This document shows positions 18,098-27,435 of a stretch of 64,000 nucleotides of DNA, one piece after another (the stretch's first letter is position 1; each line of letters starts with the position of its first letter). The stretch is from Pseudomonadaceae bacterium (GTDB lineage: Bacteria > Pseudomonadota > Gammaproteobacteria > Pseudomonadales > Azotimanducaceae). A program made the position numbers and the translations under genes. Below the pieces are notes generated by a model that was not told the origin of the DNA, did no database searches, and was given only the letters and a program-made list of their open reading frames with translations. The DNA lies in the NCBI GenBank assembly GCA_024743175.1, contig JANSXA010000015.1:1-64000 (forward strand), given 5' to 3'.

Positions 18098-19819
18098 ATG
18101 CCCGACGATATGAATTCAGAGCTACCAAGACACCGAATGCTGCGCGTTTTGCAGCAACGCAATTTGTTGGGATTGCTCCGCTTCGTGGCCGTGCTGCTGG
18201 GCCTGATTTGTCTGTTTTCGCTGATTTTTCAACTGCTCATGGCTTACGAGGGGCAGTCACACTCGTGGGTAACCGGCTTCTATTGGACTTTGTCCACCAT
18301 GTCGACACTGGGTTATGGTGATGTCAGCTTTGTCTCCGACCCCGGTCGCTTGTTTTCCATATTTGTATTGCTCTCCGGCGTCATTTTCATGTTGGTGCTG
18401 CTGCCGTTCACGTTCATGGAACTGTTTTATGCGCCCTGGGTAGAAATGCGTGCTGCCAACCGTATTCCACGAAAAGTAGACGACAACTTGGCCGGACACG
18501 TCATCATGACGTTCTACGGCCCGGTAGCCAGCGCTCTGATCGCAAAGCTCAAGCAGTTCAAATACCCCTACGTGGTGATTCTGCCCGAAGCGGACGAGGT
18601 CATGCAGCTGATCGACCACGGCATAAATGCGATTCACGGCGAATTGAACCTGCCTGAGACTTATATCAACGCGCGGGTAGAGCAGGCCTCTCTGGTAGCA
18701 ACCACGCGCACAGACATCGCCAACACATCCATAGTTTTCACCGTGCGCGGTATCACCAAAACCACACCGGTCATCGCTACCGCCAGAGACAGTGACTCCA
18801 AAGATGTTCTGCGCCTTGCCGGTTCAACACGAGTGCTGGACCTGACACACCTGATGTCGGAATCCCTGGCCAGGCGCGCAATCGGCGGTAACGAACTGAT
18901 TCACGTGATCGGCAATATTGATGACCTGCTGATTGCCGAAGTCGATGCATCTCAAACAAATCTGGTAGGCACCGATTACATTACCGCACAGCGACAGACC
19001 AGCGTCAGCATTGTCGGTTTCTGGGATCGCGGTTTCTTCCAGGTCGGTGAGCAGGACAGCAAGATAGAACCTCATAGCCTGCTGGTTATGGCAGGCTCAA
19101 AGGCGCAGCTTGATGAGTTCAACCGCTTGTATTGCCTCGACATGCAAAAAGACGAACACAAACCGGTCATCATTATAGGTGGCGGGCGAGTCGGTCGTGC
19201 GACTGCCCGCGCACTGGCACGACGCGGTATAGATTATCGCATTGTTGAAGAGCTTCCAGATCGGGTGCCGGATTCCGACAAATACATTCTCGGATCTGCT
19301 TCGGATAAAAATATTCTAAGACAGGCTGGCATCGACAAAGCGCCAACCGTCATCATCACAACTAAAGACGATGAGACAAATACCTACCTAACAATTTTCT
19401 CCCGTCTGTTGCGCCCGGATATTCAGATTATCTGCCGGGCCAGCATGGAAACCAGCGTGGCAGGGCTGCACAGGGCAGGCTCGGACATCGTGATGTCTTA
19501 TGCTTCAATGGGCTCTAACGCGCTGTTCAACCTGCTTCAGCGCAGCGATCTGCTGATGATTGCAGAAGGCCTCGACGTATTTAAAGTTGAAGTGCCACAA
19601 CCGCTGATTGGCAAAACGCTGGAGGAAGCGGACATCAAACATCTGACCACCTGCAGTGTTATCGGCATCGATAAAGACAATCGGACTGTCACCAACCCGG
19701 AACCCGGCACAACTCTGCACGCTGGGGAGGAAATAGTGCTGATCGGCACACCCGAGGGTGAACGCGTTTTTCTGAAACTGTTCGCATCAGAAAAACCTGT
19801 ATCGAACGACAGCCAATGA
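18098..19819 (+). CDS. Potassium channel with two RCK (TrkA-N/TrkA-C) units
   Basis: 573 residues. Two membrane helices (about 25-48 and 85-110) flank a pore loop with selectivity filter TLGYGD (70-75), typical of K+ channels. Two cytoplasmic RCK modules follow. The first (about 130-345) has a degenerate nucleotide loop (FYGPVA), while the second (about 350-565) has a canonical IIIGGGRVGRA Rossmann loop and an IGKTLEEADI TrkA-C strand. Nucleotide or cation binding gates such channels. The ATG at 18110 is an alternative start. The MFS gene begins 19 bases downstream, so these probably form one operon with ppk2. Confidence 0.92.
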   Translation: MPDDMNSELPRHRMLRVLQQRNLLGLLRFVAVLLGLICLFSLIFQLLMAYEGQSHSWVTGFYWTLSTMSTLGYGDVSFVSDPGRLFSIFVLLSGVIFMLVLLPFTFMELFYAPWVEMRAANRIPRKVDDNLAGHVIMTFYGPVASALIAKLKQFKYPYVVILPEADEVMQLIDHGINAIHGELNLPETYINARVEQASLVATTRTDIANTSIVFTVRGITKTTPVIATARDSDSKDVLRLAGSTRVLDLTHLMSESLARRAIGGNELIHVIGNIDDLLIAEVDASQTNLVGTDYITAQRQTSVSIVGFWDRGFFQVGEQDSKIEPHSLLVMAGSKAQLDEFNRLYCLDMQKDEHKPVIIIGGGRVGRATARALARRGIDYRIVEELPDRVPDSDKYILGSASDKNILRQAGIDKAPTVIITTKDDETNTYLTIFSRLLRPDIQIICRASMETSVAGLHRAGSDIVMSYASMGSNALFNLLQRSDLLMIAEGLDVFKVEVPQPLIGKTLEEADIKHLTTCSVIGIDKDNRTVTNPEPGTTLHAGEEIVLIGTPEGERVFLKLFASEKPVSNDSQ

Positions 19820-19838
19820 GATTCAAAGGAAACACCGT

Positions 19839-21092
19839 TTGATGCTGTCCCGCACACGGAGCCTCACGGTTCTGTTCACCTCGGTGATCATTCTGTTAAC
19901 CGGTCATGGCTTACAGCTCACGCTGTTACCGCTACGGGCCGAATCCCTTGGCTGGTCAATAAACGACATCGGGATGACGGGTTCATTCTATTTCCTCGGC
20001 TTTCTGCTGGGCTGCATCTTCATCCCCAGATTTGTTGCCGCAGTGGGTCATATCCGCACGTTTTCCACACTGACCACAATCAATGGTGCGGCTTTGCTGT
20101 GCATTCTTTTATCTGACGACCCGTATGTGTGGTCAGGGCTTCGCATGGCCACGGGTATCGGCATCTCAGGTTGCTATCTGGTCATTGAAAGCTGGCTGAA
20201 CGAGTACACCGATAACGCCAGGCGCGGACGGATCCTGGGGATTTATACGGTCATCGTCCTGTTATCGATGAGCGTCGGTCAACTGCTGATCAACCTGGGC
20301 AGTCCGGCGGAGACAACCACCATCGTTCTGGGCACACTGCTGCTGTCACTTTCCATCATTCCGGTGGCACTGTCGAAGGTTGAACAACCGGCACCGCTTG
20401 CACAACTCGAATTTCGCTTCAAAGACATCTATCACGCCTCTCCCGCCGCAGTAGGCGGCGCGCTTGCTGTCGGTACCGTGACGGGGGCTTTATTTGGTCT
20501 GACACCTGTGTTCGGTAAAGTTGCCGGGTTGTCCGTCAGCGACATAGCCTGGCTGATGATTGTCATGGTGTTGGGTGGCGCAGCGTTTCAGCTACCCGCC
20601 GGTTACGTTTCTGATCGTTATGATCGCCGCAAAGTCATGATGGGATTGCTGCTTATTGGCATCATCACAGCCATTGCAGGGGTTATTCTGAGTCAGCCTC
20701 CCGCCTGGGCGGTAATGCTGTTGTTTTTTATTATTGGTGGCAGCGCCATTGCCATCTATCCGCTATGCCTGGCTCATGCCAACGATCGATATCCGGGACA
20801 TTTCCTGCAGGTGGGTACCGTGATCCTGATGGTGAACGGCACGGGCTCGATTGCCGGTCCGCTGCTCGGCGCAAATGCGATGGATCAGATCGGACCTGCG
20901 GGATTCCTTGCTTATCTGGCGGCGGGTTTGACCCTGTGCCTGATCTGGATTCTTATCTGGCTGATCAAACATCCACAGCCTCCTGAGAATACCAATCAGT
21001 TTGTGGGTACAGCCAAATCCACACAGGCCCTGATAGAAATGGACCCGAGAACCGAAGCAGGAGCGCCCCTGAGTGAACGAGAAGTGGACTGA
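19839..21092 (+). CDS. MFS transporter, YcaD-like
   Basis: 417 residues with about 12 membrane helices. The region GYTxxGxxLG-like (FYFLGFLLGCIFIPRF), the SWLNEYTDNARRGRILGIY loop and the YVSDRYDRRKVMMGL motif in the central loop fit the YcaD/YfkF-type MFS group, whose substrates are unknown. It lies between the K+ channel (19-base gap) and polyphosphate kinase 2 (20-base overlap), so the three are probably co-transcribed. The C-terminal 40 residues are polar and variable. Confidence 0.85.
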   Translation: MMLSRTRSLTVLFTSVIILLTGHGLQLTLLPLRAESLGWSINDIGMTGSFYFLGFLLGCIFIPRFVAAVGHIRTFSTLTTINGAALLCILLSDDPYVWSGLRMATGIGISGCYLVIESWLNEYTDNARRGRILGIYTVIVLLSMSVGQLLINLGSPAETTTIVLGTLLLSLSIIPVALSKVEQPAPLAQLEFRFKDIYHASPAAVGGALAVGTVTGALFGLTPVFGKVAGLSVSDIAWLMIVMVLGGAAFQLPAGYVSDRYDRRKVMMGLLLIGIITAIAGVILSQPPAWAVMLLFFIIGGSAIAIYPLCLAHANDRYPGHFLQVGTVILMVNGTGSIAGPLLGANAMDQIGPAGFLAYLAAGLTLCLIWILIWLIKHPQPPENTNQFVGTAKSTQALIEMDPRTEAGAPLSEREVD

Positions 21093-21981
21093 CTACATCC
21101 TTGATTCATTAGATCTTGATGAGACCAATCAATTGCCAATCAATGGCAAACCGCCGGCAAGCTCGGCAGTGACGGCAGATACAATTCGCGCCTATTTTGC
21201 AGACAGTATCTATCCGTTCAAAGAACGACTGAAACCAAAGCAGTATTTCGAAGAAAAAAGAGAACTGCAGATTGAGCTCGTGAAACTGCAGAACTGGATC
21301 AAGGAAACCGGTAACAAGCTCGTTGTGATTTTCGAAGGCCGGGATGCCGCAGGTAAAGGCAGCACCATCAAACGCTTTATGGAACACCTCAATCCTCGCG
21401 GTGCACGTGTGGTTGCGCTGGAAAAACCCGATCAGCGTGAATCGGGACAATGGTATTTTCAACGCTACGTGCAACACCTGCCTAGCGCTGGAGAGATCGT
21501 TTTTTTTGATCGATCCTGGTACAACCGCGCCGGTGTAGAAAGAGTGATGGGTTTCTGCAGCGAAGAGGAATATGAGCAGTTCCTGATTCAAGCCCCGGAC
21601 TATGAACGCATGCTGGTGAAAAGTGGCATCATCATCATCAAGTTCTATCTTTCCATCAGTCGCCAGGAACAGGCTCAACGTTTTGACGAACGCGCAACCA
21701 ACCCGCTGAAACAGTGGAAATTTTCGGTCGTAGATAAAGAAGCACAGAACCGTTGGGACGACTACACCCAGGCAAAAGAAGAAACGTTCAGACGGACAGA
21801 CTCCGGTGCCGCGCCCTGGATTATTGTCAAAGGCGAAGATAAATTACGCGCCCGCCTTGAAACCATGCGCCATGTCCTGACCCAGTTCGATTACACAGGT
21901 AAGGACAGCAGAAAACTGGGTAGCATCAATCCGCTGTTAGTTGCACCGGTCAGAACCCTGACAAATTTCTCAGACAACTGA
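21073..21981 (+). CDS. ppk2: Polyphosphate kinase 2 (PPK2 family)
   Basis: 302 residues from a GTG start lying inside the end of the MFS gene. It uses polyphosphate to phosphorylate nucleoside diphosphates or monophosphates, or runs in reverse. Walker A GRDAAGKGS lies at 89-97, the substrate Asp and Arg in FDRSWYNRAGVE at 145-156, and the lid region lies near 175-215 (FYLSISRQEQAQRFDER). A one-domain length of about 300 is usual for the class. Class I (NDP kinase) is suggested by overall similarity but cannot be proved here. It converges on mgtE with a 9-base gap. Confidence 0.93.
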   Translation: MNEKWTDYILDSLDLDETNQLPINGKPPASSAVTADTIRAYFADSIYPFKERLKPKQYFEEKRELQIELVKLQNWIKETGNKLVVIFEGRDAAGKGSTIKRFMEHLNPRGARVVALEKPDQRESGQWYFQRYVQHLPSAGEIVFFDRSWYNRAGVERVMGFCSEEEYEQFLIQAPDYERMLVKSGIIIIKFYLSISRQEQAQRFDERATNPLKQWKFSVVDKEAQNRWDDYTQAKEETFRRTDSGAAPWIIVKGEDKLRARLETMRHVLTQFDYTGKDSRKLGSINPLLVAPVRTLTNFSDN

Positions 21982-21990
21982 CGTTTTATT

Positions 21991-23283
21991 TCAGAGCATA
22001 AATGCGAGCAGAGAAGCTGTACCCAGAAAAGCAAAGAAACCAGCAACATCCGTCACCGTGGTTAGAATAATCGATGCGGCTGTCGCCGGGTCCTGACCAA
22101 GCCGTATCAGAACTATGGGCACCAGTGCACCGGATATACCCGCAGCGATCATGGATAGAATCATGGCAACGCCAATAACCAGTGCCAGGCCCAAAGACTG
22201 ACTCCACCAGAACACGCCCAGACCACAGGTTACCGCCAGAGCAATACCATCGACGATGCCTACCCGCACCTCTTTATTGAGGACACTGCGCCAGTGACGT
22301 GTTCCAATCTCGCGCAGCGCCAGACCGCGCATGGTGACTGCCAACGCCTGTGAACCCGCATTACCCGACTGTCCCGCTACAACTGGTAAAAGCACAGCAA
22401 GTGCCGTGAATTGCGAAATCAGCCCTTCAAACAAGCCAACAACAGACGCCGCAAGAAAGGCGGTTAACAGATTGATATGCAGCCACGGTAATCTGCGTTT
22501 CACAGCAAAAGAAGCTTTCGACATCGCCCGCTCATCCGCGCTGGCACCTACCATCTTCTGCAGGTCCGCCGTCGCTACACTTTCCAGAGCGTCAAACAGT
22601 CGCTGATAACGCACAACACCCAGCAATCGCCCTTCCACATCAACCACAGGAATCGAGTCAACCCGCAATCGATCCAGCTGCTCAACAATCTCTTCGCGCC
22701 CTGCGGTGGCCAGCACGCTGCCTTCTATACCCACCATAATTTCGCTGATGTTCTGGCCCGTATCCGCCAGTGCAAGTGCCTGCATATCGACACGCCCCGC
22801 CAGCTTGTTTTTTTCATCTACAACATATACAGAACGGGCTCTGCGCAGACTGGAATTGCGCAGCAATTCGCGTAACTCACTCACCGTTGTATGCACTCGC
22901 ACGGTATCAAAAGGCGGATCCATCATGCGGCCAGCAGAATATGGGGGAAACTGCATCAGCCGGGTTAAATCCTCTGCAATGGCGGGCGGCAGCGTCTGCA
23001 AAAGCTGATCTCGACGCTCATTGTCCAGACCATCAAAGATCAGCATTGCCAATCGCGGCGAGGCAAGTTCCAGAACACGACCCTGCATGGCTTCCGTCAG
23101 TGCCTGAAAAACAGTCAGTACCGAAGAGGTCGCCATGACCTCGAGTGCAGGGGTTAACTCATCCGCATCGCAGGATTGAATCTCCGTGGATAATTCAGCC
23201 AACGGCAGTTTTTCGAGGACGCGTGCAGCCGCCTCGGGTTGGCGTCTGATAAATGAACGACCTAAATCAGTAGCTGTATTCAT
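21991..23283 (-). CDS. mgtE: MgtE-type magnesium transporter
   Basis: 430 residues with the full MgtE order. There is a helical MgtE-N domain (about 10-115), a CBS pair (about 125-245; PFDTVRVHTTVSELREL and VDSIPVVDVEGRLLGVV) and five membrane helices (about 280-430) that include GQSGNAGSQALAV, the conserved pore sequence. MgtE is a Mg2+ channel closed by Mg2+ bound to the N and CBS domains. The ATG overlaps the upstream stop by one base (TAATG), so translation is coupled to the MgtE-N/CBS paralogue. It is the last gene of the MscS operon. Confidence 0.93.
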   Translation of the reverse strand: MNTATDLGRSFIRRQPEAAARVLEKLPLAELSTEIQSCDADELTPALEVMATSSVLTVFQALTEAMQGRVLELASPRLAMLIFDGLDNERRDQLLQTLPPAIAEDLTRLMQFPPYSAGRMMDPPFDTVRVHTTVSELRELLRNSSLRRARSVYVVDEKNKLAGRVDMQALALADTGQNISEIMVGIEGSVLATAGREEIVEQLDRLRVDSIPVVDVEGRLLGVVRYQRLFDALESVATADLQKMVGASADERAMSKASFAVKRRLPWLHINLLTAFLAASVVGLFEGLISQFTALAVLLPVVAGQSGNAGSQALAVTMRGLALREIGTRHWRSVLNKEVRVGIVDGIALAVTCGLGVFWWSQSLGLALVIGVAMILSMIAAGISGALVPIVLIRLGQDPATAASIILTTVTDVAGFFAFLGTASLLAFML

Positions 23284-24101
23284 TATTGTTTACTTCGATT
23301 TAACAGTAGATCGAATAAAGACAGAAGAATGTGAAACATCTGTCCAACCATTGCCTGGACGGAGCTGGTAAGCACATGCGGAGGCGATGGCTCGGTAAGG
23401 GGAAGTTCCTGAGCCAGGTGTACCTGACGACATATGCCGATCAGACGAAGCTGATAATCAACCACGGGTAGCCAGCTACGGCTATTCCACAGTGGGTTTG
23501 CCATCGCTGTTACCTGATCAATTTCCGCTAACAGCGGTTCAACCTCACCAGTCAGACTGGCAATGGTCTGATCGGATGTCATCGCGGGAAACAACCGCCA
23601 GGCTTCTACAACCCCCAGATACTTACCACTCGCATCGACTACCAGAATCGTCGGTTCGGTCTGATCTTCAAGCTTTGCCAGATCGGCTATCACAGCCCTG
23701 ACCGGATCAGTATTCTTATATTGCAGCGAAGGCTTCGACACCACCGCTCCTACGCTGTGCGCAGGGTAGTTCAGATATCGACGGAGTTCCCGTTGCTTTG
23801 CTTTGTCAGTAACCGAGTTGACTAATACAAGCGCCAGGTCTTTGGGTAACCTGGCTAACAGTATTGCGGCCTGATCGAGGGTCGACTGGCTAAACAACTG
23901 CTTCGAAGTCAGTAAATTGCCTGCTACAACACCGTGCAGCTGCGCAGATTGCAGATGTGTCATCACAGCCAGCACGTTGGCGTCAGGCAGCGTATTCAGC
24001 ACATCGGCAGTTTCTTCGACAGAACAATCCTGCAATTCCAAAGCGAACAGCTCTGGAAACTGTTCAGCATACTTGACGCTGAGTGTACTCAGCGTTTTCA
24101 A
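23283..24101 (-). CDS. Soluble MgtE-N/CBS paralogue lacking the transport domain
   Basis: 272 residues that look like the cytoplasmic half of MgtE without its channel. An N domain lies at about 15-120 (LPDANVLAVMTHLQSA, ILLARLPKDLALVLV) and a CBS pair at about 130-230 (PTILVVDASGKYLGVV, SWLPVVDYQLRLIGI). A short hydrophobic C-terminus (VQAMVGQMFHILLSLFDLLL) could dock to a membrane or partner. It starts at a TTG whose TTGA overlaps the MscS stop, and its stop overlaps the mgtE start. I infer that it regulates or joins MgtE. It does not look like decay, because the frame is clean and the junctions are precise. Confidence 0.75.
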   Translation of the reverse strand: MKTLSTLSVKYAEQFPELFALELQDCSVEETADVLNTLPDANVLAVMTHLQSAQLHGVVAGNLLTSKQLFSQSTLDQAAILLARLPKDLALVLVNSVTDKAKQRELRRYLNYPAHSVGAVVSKPSLQYKNTDPVRAVIADLAKLEDQTEPTILVVDASGKYLGVVEAWRLFPAMTSDQTIASLTGEVEPLLAEIDQVTAMANPLWNSRSWLPVVDYQLRLIGICRQVHLAQELPLTEPSPPHVLTSSVQAMVGQMFHILLSLFDLLLNRSKQ

Positions 24102-24871
24102 GCGTGTTCTTCTTCAGTCAGGCGTGTCACCGTCAGCGATGCAAACTGGCTCGCCGGAACAAAAACGATGCCTTCATCATTCTCTAAATCGAGGCCGGTG
24201 GCGTAAATTCTCAGAATTCGACCCTGCACGTCCTGAATTCTGATCTTTTCACCTACGCTGTACCGCTGCATCTCACCTTGTGCGAGCAGGTTCCCCACAT
24301 AGGTTTTTGCACCCAGTGCAAACGCCAGCATCATGCCGCCGAGCAACAGAGCTACGACAAGCAGCAGCAGTTCTGTGATGAAACTGGTGTCTATCTCCAG
24401 GTGTGACAGCGCTAGTTCCGCCGCGACAAACATGATTGAAAAATAAACCGCCTTGGAGATAAGGCCAAGCTGGGTGGATTGGTTTGCAATTCGTTCCAGC
24501 ATGCCTTGTGCCAGCAACCCCAGCAGATGACCCAGTCCGAGAATGACAATGCCGAACAATAATCGACCGAGAAATGTGAACAGGCCATTCACTATCAGCG
24601 GGAAGTCGGTGATATCCAGCAGCGAAATTGCAAACACACCCGCTATCAGCACGATCACAGAAAACGTCAGGGTTCGACCGATTTTCACCAGGCTGGGTGA
24701 CACAACCTGTTTTCCCGTCACGCTGTATCGGGCTAACCGCTGATCTAAAACGGTTAATGCCACGGCTACTGCCTTGCTTAACAGCTGAGCAATCACCACA
24801 CCCAGAATCAGAACCCCAAGCGCCGCCAGCTCAGGATACGCTTGAACCAGTTCCTGCAGTTCAGAGATCAT
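24098..24871 (-). CDS. MscS-like mechanosensitive channel protein
   Basis: 257 residues. Four to five membrane helices run to about 200. The last is the pore-lining helix (ALLLGGMMLAFALGAKTYVGNLLAQ) with the Gly/Ala packing of MscS TM3. The beta domain is short (VGEKIRIQDVQGRILRIYATGLDLENDEGIVFVPASQF). The lower vestibule domain of full MscS is missing or much reduced. It protects against osmotic downshock or moves ions across the inner membrane. It is the first gene of an overlapping operon with the MgtE-N/CBS protein and MgtE. Confidence 0.85.
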   Translation of the reverse strand: MISELQELVQAYPELAALGVLILGVVIAQLLSKAVAVALTVLDQRLARYSVTGKQVVSPSLVKIGRTLTFSVIVLIAGVFAISLLDITDFPLIVNGLFTFLGRLLFGIVILGLGHLLGLLAQGMLERIANQSTQLGLISKAVYFSIMFVAAELALSHLEIDTSFITELLLLVVALLLGGMMLAFALGAKTYVGNLLAQGEMQRYSVGEKIRIQDVQGRILRIYATGLDLENDEGIVFVPASQFASLTVTRLTEEEHA

Positions 24872-24914
24872 TTTTCACCCGTACGTCTGCTAATTTTGAT
24901 TAACCCAGTTTTAC

Positions 24915-25844
24915 TCACCAGCGCGCTCTGGATCCCCTGACGTCAACGTGCACAAAAGGGCCATGGGCTGAGTTGCTGCCATAGATACCAATGCCACCCA
25001 CACGCCTACCGAATTCGCCTCGCTGGGACATGTCGTTAATGTAAGCAGCCAGCCACTGGGCATCCTTCTTATCGAATTTTCCGTCGCCGTTCATATCATC
25101 CATCTGACCATCTTTCGGCTGGTCGTCAATATAAAAATCTGCAGCCCCGCCGAACACATGGCGGCTGTTAGGTACATTTCCAATCGCCCGATTGTACCAG
25201 GGGGTCCTGTAGCCACTCATGATTGTGAAACTCTCTACCGGCTTAACGTTCCGATTCATCGAAGCCAGGATATTTTCGAGTTTAAGCAGCAGGTTGGCTT
25301 TCAGCACCACATACTTTGGAAACCCCTGATCCTGTTTGGCAAGGAACTGCCTGATTCTGAAATTTGGCGACACCAGGGTATTCAGATTTTCCTGGGTAAC
25401 CTCAACAAATCCAGGTGGTGCTTTGTACGCATCCAGACCTTTGTAAGGCAACGCCGGATAAGCGCCGATACGGTAACCATTCAGTTTATAGTCACTGGTC
25501 TGTTGCGTTGCAGGGACCATCACAAACACATTCAACCGGCGCGCATCGGATTCCAGTTCCGACTGGATATCCATCACATACAATCCGGACTTCATCGGTG
25601 CCACCAGCTGTGACGTTCCCAGCTGACCCTCCTGACCTGCAAAAACATATCGGCCTTGAGATTCCTGTCCCTGCAACTGAACATCAAAAGACTGCCCGGG
25701 CATCAGGTAGATCGCAAAAACCTTATAGGGAACTGCCCTTCCATCAACAATCAACGGTACGGATGCGCGCTGCGCATCCCAGCCCATCACCGCGCAGCTG
25801 AAAAGCAAACAGATAACAGATACTGACAACTTCATCGCGCACAT
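24915..25844 (-). CDS. M15-type D-Ala-D-Ala carboxypeptidase-like protein with an EF-hand loop
   Basis: 309 residues from the ATG at 25842-25844. AAGGAT sits 7 bases upstream, and a signal peptide (MCAMKLSVSVICLLFSCAVM) follows. The longer frame upstream overlaps the preceding gene and was set aside. The first about 150 mature residues form a beta-rich domain. The C-terminal half is a Peptidase_M15-like fold with likely zinc ligands in SRHVFGGAADFYID and FVHVDVRG. Between them lies DMNGDGKFDKKD, a calcium-binding EF-hand/dockerin-type loop. It probably trims peptidoglycan peptides in the periplasm. It follows the L,D-transpeptidase gene by 4 bases, so the two wall enzymes are coupled. Confidence 0.85.
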   Translation of the reverse strand: MCAMKLSVSVICLLFSCAVMGWDAQRASVPLIVDGRAVPYKVFAIYLMPGQSFDVQLQGQESQGRYVFAGQEGQLGTSQLVAPMKSGLYVMDIQSELESDARRLNVFVMVPATQQTSDYKLNGYRIGAYPALPYKGLDAYKAPPGFVEVTQENLNTLVSPNFRIRQFLAKQDQGFPKYVVLKANLLLKLENILASMNRNVKPVESFTIMSGYRTPWYNRAIGNVPNSRHVFGGAADFYIDDQPKDGQMDDMNGDGKFDKKDAQWLAAYINDMSQRGEFGRRVGGIGIYGSNSAHGPFVHVDVRGSRARW

Positions 25845-25848
25845 GCGT

Positions 25849-27429
25849 TCAATCCTTGCGCAGTGCGTGAACAATTTTGCTGTCGCGCTGATAGATATCC
25901 CGGCGGAAGACAAGATTTGAATCCATCGATCTTGAAGCCGTAAAATACACAATATAGACAGGCATGGGTTTGCGCAGATTAATTGTGCGTGTTTCGCCCT
26001 GTGCAATCTGCGCCGAGAGTTTTGCAGCGTCTTCGGGCCGTCCTTCGCGATGTAACAACCACGAAGCCAGTTGTTCGGGTTCTGAGAGACGAATGCAGCC
26101 TGAGCTGAAGCTGCGTTCCCGTTTCAGGAACAGGCTGCGATCGTTGGTATCATGCAGATAAATAGCAAAATCGTTAGGCATCATGAACTTAATCTGGCCT
26201 AAAGCGTTTGCTGGGCCAGGCTGTTGGCGAAGCAAAAAGTTAAAGTTCCGTTTGTTAACAGTGCTCCAGTCCACATCGGTCACGCTGATAAATGTCTGCT
26301 CCCCCGCTGGCCGCACCTGGTAGCCGGTTTGCGCCAGTTCCTCCGGATTGCTTTTGAGCTTTGGCAACTTGTCTTCGGTAGCCAGTTTGAAAGGCACGTT
26401 CCAATAAGGATTGACTACAAAATATCTCATGTCCTCGGTAAAAACCGGGGTTTCGCGAAAAGGCCGACCCACCACAACTCGCATGACAAATTCTTCTATA
26501 CCGCTGCGCACCGCTTTCAGTTCAAACGCGGCAATGTTTACACTGATGTAATCTTCCGGGATCTGTTGTGGTAACCAGCGCCAACGCTCCAGATTGGCAT
26601 CAATCCTGTCAATCCAATCCACCCGGGTGGCGTTCAGCATTTCGAGGGTTGCCGCGCCAACCAGTCCATCCGGTTCTAAATTAGCGCTGTCCTGAAAAAT
26701 GCGCACGGTACGATCCAACGCTGCGTCAAAAACATCCGTGTACTCCCCTGGACCCAGAAGCCTGTTTTTTAACCGCAGAACCCGTGGCCCCGTGGACCCC
26801 AGTTTGAGCAAAACACCTGGGGTAACCGGCTCAGTGTGAGTTTCAGCCTGTGCAGCTATTCGACTGCGCTCCTGGATCAACAGGTTGTAGTCTGCATTGT
26901 TCGGCCACAGCCCCCGCAGATAAGCTTCTACCCCGTTTCCCTGAGTCGCAAGTGTGTTTAGATCTTTCACCACATTGTGTTCTGCGTCGACCAGATGCCA
27001 GTCCGCATCCAGGCTTGCTGGCGACACGACGCCATCTGCACGATGTCTGGCCTGGGTCATAAACGCATCCGTTGCCAGTAGTTCGGTCACGTAATCAGCC
27101 TGCTCGTCTGCAATCGGCTCAATCAGCAAACTGTGGTGATAGCGGGAGGCCAAAAAACCGTGCGCCTGGGATTCTGCAATTGCGGTGGGCAACACTTTCA
27201 GTTCTGCCGCAAGCGTGCCGCCACCTGTCCAGACCGGTTGATGATTGTTGTCCAGATAAAATGCCATGACGGCCTGCGCACTCTGCAGCTTCTGACCGAC
27301 CAGAACGGCGGGCGCACCGGCACGCAACCCTTCCAGATACATGCGCAGATCTTCATCGGCGTAAGCAGTCGTTACCCCACTTAACCCAATGAGCCAGACC
27401 AACCCCTTCGCAAGCTTGCTGATGTTCAT
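25849..27429 (-). CDS. L,D-transpeptidase (LdtD/YcbB-like)
   Basis: 526 residues, periplasmic, with a signal peptide ending near AYA-DE (about 25). A scaffold region comes first. A peptidoglycan-binding domain (about 205-270; LGSTGPRVLRLKNRL, DGLVGAATLEML) follows. The YkuD catalytic domain (about 295-470) has His in YLHDTNDRSLF and the nucleophile Cys445 in SSGCIRL. These enzymes form 3-3 crosslinks between diaminopimelate residues, or attach proteins. Length and order match YcbB/LdtD. A zinc-ribbon gene lies 6 bases upstream and the M15 peptidase 4 bases downstream. Confidence 0.93.
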   Translation of the reverse strand: MNISKLAKGLVWLIGLSGVTTAYADEDLRMYLEGLRAGAPAVLVGQKLQSAQAVMAFYLDNNHQPVWTGGGTLAAELKVLPTAIAESQAHGFLASRYHHSLLIEPIADEQADYVTELLATDAFMTQARHRADGVVSPASLDADWHLVDAEHNVVKDLNTLATQGNGVEAYLRGLWPNNADYNLLIQERSRIAAQAETHTEPVTPGVLLKLGSTGPRVLRLKNRLLGPGEYTDVFDAALDRTVRIFQDSANLEPDGLVGAATLEMLNATRVDWIDRIDANLERWRWLPQQIPEDYISVNIAAFELKAVRSGIEEFVMRVVVGRPFRETPVFTEDMRYFVVNPYWNVPFKLATEDKLPKLKSNPEELAQTGYQVRPAGEQTFISVTDVDWSTVNKRNFNFLLRQQPGPANALGQIKFMMPNDFAIYLHDTNDRSLFLKRERSFSSGCIRLSEPEQLASWLLHREGRPEDAAKLSAQIAQGETRTINLRKPMPVYIVYFTASRSMDSNLVFRRDIYQRDSKIVHALRKD

Positions 27430-27435
27430 ATCCGA

